Shown here piece by piece: positions 5,981-10,322 of a stretch of DNA of 10,322 bases. Position 1 is the first letter of the stretch, and each line of letters starts with the position of its first letter. Source of the DNA: JAGVSR01 sp046074825 (GTDB taxonomy: Bacteria; Pseudomonadota; Alphaproteobacteria; Rhizobiales; Hyphomicrobiaceae); assembly GCA_046074825.1 (NCBI GenBank), contig JBJTOZ010000066.1, positions 1 through 10,322 on the forward strand. Reading direction: 5' to 3'. The position numbers and the translations under genes were made by a program. A model generated the notes under the pieces. That model was not told the DNA's origin and ran no database searches. It saw nothing but the letters and a program-made list of their open reading frames with translations.

Positions 5981-6565
5981 ATGCTTCTACTTTTTATTGG
6001 TCTAGCTATTTTCTTGCTAACCCATCTACTTCCTACAGCCCCTGATCTACGGAATGGACTCACTGAGCGTTTTGGCACAAAGACCTATAGAATTCTTTTC
6101 TCCTCTTTCTCTCTTGTGGGTTTTATACTCATTGTTCTTGGATATCATAAAATACAAATACATACCGGCAAAAACGTCTTCCTTTGGGAAAGTCCAGAAT
6201 GGCTACATATTATAACTTGGCTTTTGATGTGGCCTGCTATGATCTTTTTGGTCGCTGCTTACGTCCCCTCTCGTATCCGTACAACCTTAAAGCATCCCAT
6301 GCTTGCAGCAGTAAAGGTTTGGGCACTCTCCCACCTCATCGTTAATGGCGACGTGGCCTCTCTGCTCTTATTTGGTTCCTTTCTAGGTTACGCAATTTAC
6401 GATAGAATTTCTATCGCACATCGCGAGACCTCAAAGAGTAAAGTTGCGCCCTCCGCATCACCTTACGGGGACATTTTGGTACTCGTTGTCGGCTCTTTAG
6501 CCTATATTTTTATGCTCTTTGTCGGACACGCTTGGTTCATTGGAGTTCCCTTACTGAACACCTAA
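5981..6565 (+). CDS. NnrU-family integral membrane protein
   Basis: The 194-residue hydrophobic protein has about five membrane segments (roughly 1-15, 38-56, 76-95, 108-140, 165-183). It carries the NnrU-family signature: a His in the first helix (FLLTHLLP, His15), then PDLRNGLTERFG, SLVGFILIVLGY, SPEWLH, LLMWPAMIFLVAAYVPSRI, KHPMLAAVKVWALSHLIVNG (104-123) and SLLLFGSFLGYAIYDRIS. The length is normal. NnrU was first linked to nitric-oxide/denitrification gene clusters, but the family is also widespread in alphaproteobacteria without denitrification genes nearby, and none are seen here. It is related to heme-enzyme membrane proteins such as the Z-isomerase Z-ISO, so the conserved His105 and His118 may bind heme; that is inference. 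The ATG start has AAGGGGG 4 nt upstream. Biochemical role in this organism is unknown. Confidence 0.85.
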   Translation: MLLLFIGLAIFLLTHLLPTAPDLRNGLTERFGTKTYRILFSSFSLVGFILIVLGYHKIQIHTGKNVFLWESPEWLHIITWLLMWPAMIFLVAAYVPSRIRTTLKHPMLAAVKVWALSHLIVNGDVASLLLFGSFLGYAIYDRISIAHRETSKSKVAPSASPYGDILVLVVGSLAYIFMLFVGHAWFIGVPLLNT

Positions 6566-6780
6566 AGCGTCTCTCTTTTCAGAAATTTCTATTCAGAGAA
6601 AGAGCCTAAGGTCCAAGCGAAAACTATAGAGAGTAAAAATTATATAAAACATTGCTGTTCATTCTCTTTAAGATGAATTAATGAAGAGACTGTGATGTAT
6701 TAATAAATTTATTGAAATTAGAGCTTAAGAACACTTTCCATAACTATGCGGTTGCCCTCCTTTTAAAGATAATATTCTTA

Positions 6781-7668
6781 ATGTCCGCTTCAACGCCCTT
6801 CTCAAGACTGATGGCCCCAGACATTACTAAACTTAAGGGGGACCGACCTATTGTTGCTCTCACATCATACCATGCACACACAGCAGCTATCGCCGATCGC
6901 TACTGCGATGTGCTTCTTGTCGGTGACAGTCTTGGAATGGTGATGCATGGGTACGAAACAACTGTTCCTGTTCCCTTAGACCTGATGATCGTGCATGGCA
7001 AAGCCGTAGTTCGCGGTGCGAAACGCGCCCTTGTAGTCGTTGATATGCCCTTTGGAACTTATGAAGAGTCTCCCCCTATTGCCTTTCGCAACGCTGCAAA
7101 AATTATGAAAGAAACAGACTGCGGTGCAATTAAGCTGGAGGGAGGACGCAGAATGTCAGAAACAATTCACTTCCTAGTCGAACGTGGAATTCCTGTCATG
7201 GCACACATCGGTCTGACACCCCAATCTGTACATGTTACGGGAGGGTTCAAAACCCAAGGCCTCACCTATGATGAGTGGAGCACTATTGAAGAGGATGCCC
7301 GCTTAGTTTCTGAGGCTGGGGCTTTTGCTGTGGTTCTTGAATCTCTCTCTGAACCTTTAGCAAGAAAAATATCTGGTACAATCCCTATTCCAACCATTGG
7401 AATCGGAGCTTCTCCTGCCTGTGATGGACAAATCCTAGTTATGGAAGATATGCTTGGGATCTCGCCTCGGTTGCCAAAATATGTAAAAGAATTTGGAAAA
7501 ATTGGAGAAGCCATTGATAAGGCTATTCGCTCATACGCGGAAGATGTCAGAAATCGTCGCTTTCCTGAGGACCTTCACACATATGCGATGAAAAAAACTG
7601 AACCTGAAAGGACTTCTCTTCATCTAGCTCCAAAATCTCTGAAAAAAAAACAGAATAATCCTGCTTAA
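6781..7668 (+). CDS. panB: 3-methyl-2-oxobutanoate hydroxymethyltransferase (PanB)
   Basis: PanB transfers a hydroxymethyl group from 5,10-methylenetetrahydrofolate to alpha-ketoisovalerate to give ketopantoate, the first committed step to pantothenate and CoA, in the cytoplasm. Active-site residues are visible: Asp49 in VGDSLGM and Asp88 in VVVDMPFG (Mg2+ ligands), Lys118 and Glu120 in AIKLEGG, and the catalytic Glu187 in VVLESLSEP, equivalent to E. coli D45, D84, K112, E114 and E181. TIGIGASPACDGQILV is also diagnostic. I use the ATG at 6781, whose product (MSASTPFSRLMAPDITKLKG) aligns with other PanB N-termini. An in-frame TTG at 6712 would add 23 unconserved residues. No strong SD precedes 6781, so the start is less certain than the identity. 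At 295 residues it is longer than the usual 260-280, owing to a basic C-terminal tail of about 25 residues. The gene heads a probable panB-TPR-bamB unit. Confidence 0.94.
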   Translation: MSASTPFSRLMAPDITKLKGDRPIVALTSYHAHTAAIADRYCDVLLVGDSLGMVMHGYETTVPVPLDLMIVHGKAVVRGAKRALVVVDMPFGTYEESPPIAFRNAAKIMKETDCGAIKLEGGRRMSETIHFLVERGIPVMAHIGLTPQSVHVTGGFKTQGLTYDEWSTIEEDARLVSEAGAFAVVLESLSEPLARKISGTIPIPTIGIGASPACDGQILVMEDMLGISPRLPKYVKEFGKIGEAIDKAIRSYAEDVRNRRFPEDLHTYAMKKTEPERTSLHLAPKSLKKKQNNPA

Positions 7669-7818
7669 AGAAGACCAATTTTTTTAGAGAAGAAGTGTTT
7701 TTAAAATGCGGGCTTGATAAAGAAATGTAATGTATGGAAAATGAGGATGACAAAATAAAATTTAATGCCTCTACTTCTAAATGAATTAGATCAGACTTTT
7801 TGATTAAGGTTTTGTATT

Positions 7819-8574
7819 ATGACTGAAAACAAAGATGCCCTCCTTCGAGAAGTCGATGAGGAACTCAGACGCGAAAAGCTGCAAAAGCTATGGGAGAAAT
7901 ATGGCGTTTATGTTTTAGGCCTGGCCATTATCGTTGTTGCTTCAGTTGGAGGATACAAATTCTGGAGTGCACGACAACTTTCTTTTGCTGAGGCGCAAGG
8001 GGCTCAGTATGAAGCTGCTCTCCAATTAATTAAATTTACAAAAACTGATGACGCTAAAAAAGAGCTTGAAAAGATTATATCTAGCGGTCACCTTGGGTAT
8101 GCGACACTTGCAAAACTTCAATTGGCGGGGATACATCTCAAATCTAATCGCCCCAAAGATGCCCTTCTGGTTTTAGAAGAAATTGAGAAAAATAGTTCCG
8201 TCGATCCGATCATTAGGACATTTGCAACTTATGAAGTCGCCTCTCTTCGATTGGCTGAAGCAGATTTTCCAGAAATGGAAAGTCGACTAAAAAGCCTAGT
8301 GGACGGAGCATCTGCTTGGCGCATTCCTGCAAGAGAATTACTTGGAACAGCTGCCTTTAAAAATGGCAAATATGAAGAGGCCAGAAAAATTCTCTTGCCA
8401 CTCCTCTCGGAACCGCAGTTACCCCCAGGAATTCAAGAAAGGACACAATTGCTTCTCAGCGCAATCAATACCGCTGAAGTGAATAAAACCGCCCCCTCTT
8501 CAGAGTCTTCCAAAGAGAACTCAACCATTCCAAGCACCTCTGCCCCTCCAGCGCCAAATTCTGATGCAAAGTAG
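7819..8574 (+). CDS. YfgM-like TPR-type single-pass membrane protein
   Basis: The 251-residue protein begins with a short cytoplasmic helix (REVDEELRREKLQKLWEKYG), one transmembrane segment (about 30-47) and an extracytoplasmic helical region. This layout matches the TPR_21-type proteins that precede bamB in many proteobacteria; E. coli YfgM is the best-known member. YfgM associates with the SecYEG translocon and periplasmic chaperones. Helical repeats are evident in GHLGYATLAKLQLAGIHL, PKDALLVLEEIEK, RTFATYEVASLRLAEAD and FKNGKYEEARKILLPLL. The last ~30 residues are Ser/Pro-rich and probably disordered. The ATG has AAGG at 7805-7808, a long 10-nt spacing. Position directly before bamB supports a shared role in outer-membrane protein biogenesis. 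The precise partner is inferred. Confidence 0.82.
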   Translation: MTENKDALLREVDEELRREKLQKLWEKYGVYVLGLAIIVVASVGGYKFWSARQLSFAEAQGAQYEAALQLIKFTKTDDAKKELEKIISSGHLGYATLAKLQLAGIHLKSNRPKDALLVLEEIEKNSSVDPIIRTFATYEVASLRLAEADFPEMESRLKSLVDGASAWRIPARELLGTAAFKNGKYEEARKILLPLLSEPQLPPGIQERTQLLLSAINTAEVNKTAPSSESSKENSTIPSTSAPPAPNSDAK

Positions 8575-8639
8575 ATTCGAAATGTATGTGCTGCTAATAG
8601 GGCAGAATCGAGCGCAAAGGCCTGAGGAAATAAATACTA

Positions 8640-10040
8640 ATGACCAGAAGCGTGAGCCTCTCTCTAGTCCTCATTTCACTATCTAGTTTGACCTTTTTTC
8701 TCGGTGGCTGTTCGGACAGTTTACCAAGTCTGCCCAAAATTGGGGATCTCAACCCTTTCAAAGAAAAACAAACGCCTCTCCCAGGACGCAGATTTGAAAT
8801 CCTCCCTTCAACTGAAAAAATTGGAGGGGAGCTCGCTGAGGCGGCTGCTCCGATCATACTTCCTCCACCCTTTATCAATCAAGATTGGTCTCAACCAGGA
8901 GGATTTGCTTCCAATGCCCCCATCCATCTTGCTCTGTCTGGACCCATGCGGGAACTCTGGCGGGTTAGTGCTGGCAAAGGATCAAGTAAAATTGGTCGCG
9001 TCACAGCGAGCCCAATTGTTTTCTCAGGGAACATCTACACTCTAGATGCAGAAGGAAACGTCAGCGCTTTCTCTTCAGCAACAGGATCAACACTATGGAC
9101 GCAGCGCCTCGAACCAACAGCTCCCAAAATCAGTGAGGGCTCAGGATTTAGTTTTCCGACAGGTAGTATTTTTTCTCTTGGTGGCTCTGATGGGGGTGGA
9201 TACGGTGGCGGATTAGCTGCAGATAAAGAGCGTCTTTATGGAGCCAGTGGATTTGGCTCTGTAATAGCGATGGATCCATTGAGTGGAAAAAGGCTCTGGG
9301 AGAAGAACCTTGGAGCTCCCATACATTCCTCGCCAACGGCTGCAAGTGATCGTCTTTTTGTGCAAACAACTGAGGGACGTTTTTATTGCCTCTCAGGAAT
9401 TGATGGAACAGAGATATGGTCATCTCGAGGATTGCCGCAACAAGCAAATCTTTCTCTCAATCCTAGCCCTGCTGTTGATGAAGAGACTGTTGCTGTACCC
9501 TATCCAAATGGTGACGTCATCGGACTTAAAGTTCTAGATGGAACACCTGTTTGGTCAGAGAGCCTCATGCGAACAAGAACCTCTTCCCAATTTGCATCTT
9601 TAACTGACGCTGCTCGACCTGTCATATATGAAGGGGTCCTTTACGCAATTGGCCATGCAGGGCGTATGGTGGCTACAAATGCCAAAACGGGTGAGCGTAT
9701 ATGGTCAATCAATGCCCCAGGAACGCAGATGCCATGGGTTGCGGGCGATACTATCTTTGTGGTCGACACCCAGGGACAGTTGATGGCTTTATCTAAAAGA
9801 GATGGGAAAATCATTTGGACGATAAAACTTTCCTCAAACGGAGTGTGGTCTGGCCCAATTTTAGCAAACAATACCCTTTGGCTCGTGTCGAGTAAGGGGA
9901 GCTTAGCTTCAGTTAATCCCATCACAGGAACTCTTTTGGCTCAACAAAATATCGGAAGTGGATCCTATATAGCTCCGATTGTTGCCAATGAGCGTATGTA
10001 TATTCTTACCAACGACGCAAAATTGATTGCTTATAACTGA
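8640..10040 (+). CDS. bamB: outer-membrane protein assembly lipoprotein BamB
   Basis: BamB is an outer-membrane-anchored lipoprotein of the BAM complex that helps BamA fold beta-barrel proteins. The 466-residue product has a lipoprotein signal peptide with the lipobox FLGGC; Cys24 would be acylated, and Ser25-Asp26 follow. After a linker to about residue 100 there are successive PQQ-like beta-propeller blades, visible as repeated G-x-x-x-W units: ATGSTLWTQRL (~147-157), PLSGKRLWEKNL (~213-224), GIDGTEIWSS (~253-262), LDGTPVWSESL (~299-309), AKTGERIWSI (~348-357) and KRDGKIIWTIKL (~386-397). It is longer than E. coli BamB (392 residues), partly through the linker and a Gly-rich loop at about 164-193. 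GAGG at 8624-8627 lies 12 nt before the ATG. The gene is 65 bp after the TPR gene and probably cotranscribed; its stop is 8 bp from the convergent prfC stop. Confidence 0.93.
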   Translation: MTRSVSLSLVLISLSSLTFFLGGCSDSLPSLPKIGDLNPFKEKQTPLPGRRFEILPSTEKIGGELAEAAAPIILPPPFINQDWSQPGGFASNAPIHLALSGPMRELWRVSAGKGSSKIGRVTASPIVFSGNIYTLDAEGNVSAFSSATGSTLWTQRLEPTAPKISEGSGFSFPTGSIFSLGGSDGGGYGGGLAADKERLYGASGFGSVIAMDPLSGKRLWEKNLGAPIHSSPTAASDRLFVQTTEGRFYCLSGIDGTEIWSSRGLPQQANLSLNPSPAVDEETVAVPYPNGDVIGLKVLDGTPVWSESLMRTRTSSQFASLTDAARPVIYEGVLYAIGHAGRMVATNAKTGERIWSINAPGTQMPWVAGDTIFVVDTQGQLMALSKRDGKIIWTIKLSSNGVWSGPILANNTLWLVSSKGSLASVNPITGTLLAQQNIGSGSYIAPIVANERMYILTNDAKLIAYN

Positions 10041-10048
10041 AAGTCATT

Positions 10049-10322
10049 TCAAGAAACAACATGACTATCATTCGTTTTTATATCAACAAAATGAATGTTC
10101 GGATTTTTTTCCTTAACCCAACCTAAATTAAAAAGGCTCTGAGCCATAAAAATCTGATCACCATCAAGATCTGTTGCAATAGAATTTTTATTTTTTGCTA
10201 TAAAATTTTCCAAAGCTGTTTTGTCTTCAGAGGAAAACCAGCGAACTGTTTCATAAGGGCAGGTTTCAAAGATTATCTGTAAATTATATTCATTCGTTAA
10301 TCGATCAGCCAGTACATCCAGC
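10049..10322 (-). CDS. prfC: peptide chain release factor 3 (PrfC), C-terminal part, cut by window edge
   Basis: On the minus strand the frame is open from the window edge to a TGA at 10051-10049, giving 90 residues. They match the end of RF3, the GTPase that recycles RF1/RF2 from terminated ribosomes. The stretch LDVLADRLTNEYNLQIIFET corresponds to the RF3 region [20 protein letters not shown] in E. coli. PYETVRWF matches the TARWV segment, IATDLDGDQIFMAQSLFNLG matches LALDGGDNLAYIATSMVNL, and VKEKNPNIHFVDIK matches the terminal QERYPDVQFHQ. The G-domain lies outside the window, so only the C-terminal domain is seen. It has a short extra tail (TNDSHVVS). The gene is convergent with bamB, and no clear intrinsic terminator lies between them. 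Identification rests on similarity recalled from the family and is strong for such a short piece. Confidence 0.87.
   Translation of the reverse strand, partial: LDVLADRLTNEYNLQIIFETCPYETVRWFSSEDKTALENFIAKNKNSIATDLDGDQIFMAQSLFNLGWVKEKNPNIHFVDIKTNDSHVVS

Noticed and set aside
6570..6605. CTCTTT/AAAGAG inverted repeat after the NnrU gene as a terminator.
   Set aside because: Short six-bp stem with a 20-nt loop and no T-run; too weak to call.
6712..6780. PanB starting at TTG 6712.
   Set aside because: The extra 23 residues do not match PanB N-termini, and the start codon lacks a convincing SD.
7707..7740. TTGATA plus GAAAAT at about 17-bp spacing as a sigma-70 promoter for the TPR gene.
   Set aside because: The -10 element matches only four of six positions in AT-rich DNA; similar matches are expected by chance.
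10113..10131. TTAA-N7-TAAATTAA as a CtrA site.
   Set aside because: It lies inside the prfC coding region and the second half-site does not match at N7.

Overview
The window looks like chromosomal core sequence from a low-GC member of the Alphaproteobacteria. Marker genes support this: ChpT, the phosphotransferase of the CckA-ChpT-CtrA cell-cycle relay, is restricted to that class. A DUF1134 (EipA-type) envelope protein, an NnrU-family membrane protein and the order panB - TPR membrane protein - bamB are also typical of it. The AT-rich base composition and long poly-A/T stretches would fit a reduced or host-associated lineage such as Holosporales-like bacteria, but that placement is inference. 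I see no mobile element, rRNA or tRNA gene, CRISPR array or phage gene.

Layout. At the left edge (1-1603) are two plus-strand genes for exported proteins of unknown function. One is small (121-495). The other (692-1603) has an N-terminal four-cysteine domain followed by a long disordered Ser/Thr/Lys/Glu/Pro tail. The second gene converges on chpT (1769-2422, minus), with a long stem-loop between them. A divergent intergenic region with two perfect inverted repeats separates chpT from cysQ (2624-3442, plus), which ends in a clear intrinsic terminator. A DUF1134/EipA-like envelope gene follows (3553-4419), then a membrane-anchored coiled-coil gene (4575-5852) and an nnrU-family gene (5981-6565).

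The right third carries panB (start most likely 6781, end 7668), a YfgM-like single-pass TPR protein (7819-8574) and the outer-membrane assembly lipoprotein bamB (8640-10040). These three probably form one transcription unit. At the right edge, on the minus strand and cut by the window end, is the C-terminus of peptide chain release factor 3 (prfC, 10049-10322). Its stop lies only 8 bp from that of bamB.

Functionally, much of the window concerns the cell envelope (exported proteins, EipA-like protein, coiled-coil anchor, TPR/BamB) and cell-cycle signalling (ChpT). Housekeeping metabolism is represented by 3'-phosphoadenosine phosphate turnover and pantothenate synthesis. I find no convincing new multi-gene system. 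The points most worth a second look are the chpT-cysQ-eipA neighbourhood and its palindromes, the uncharacterised exported four-Cys protein, and several stem-loops around gene ends.
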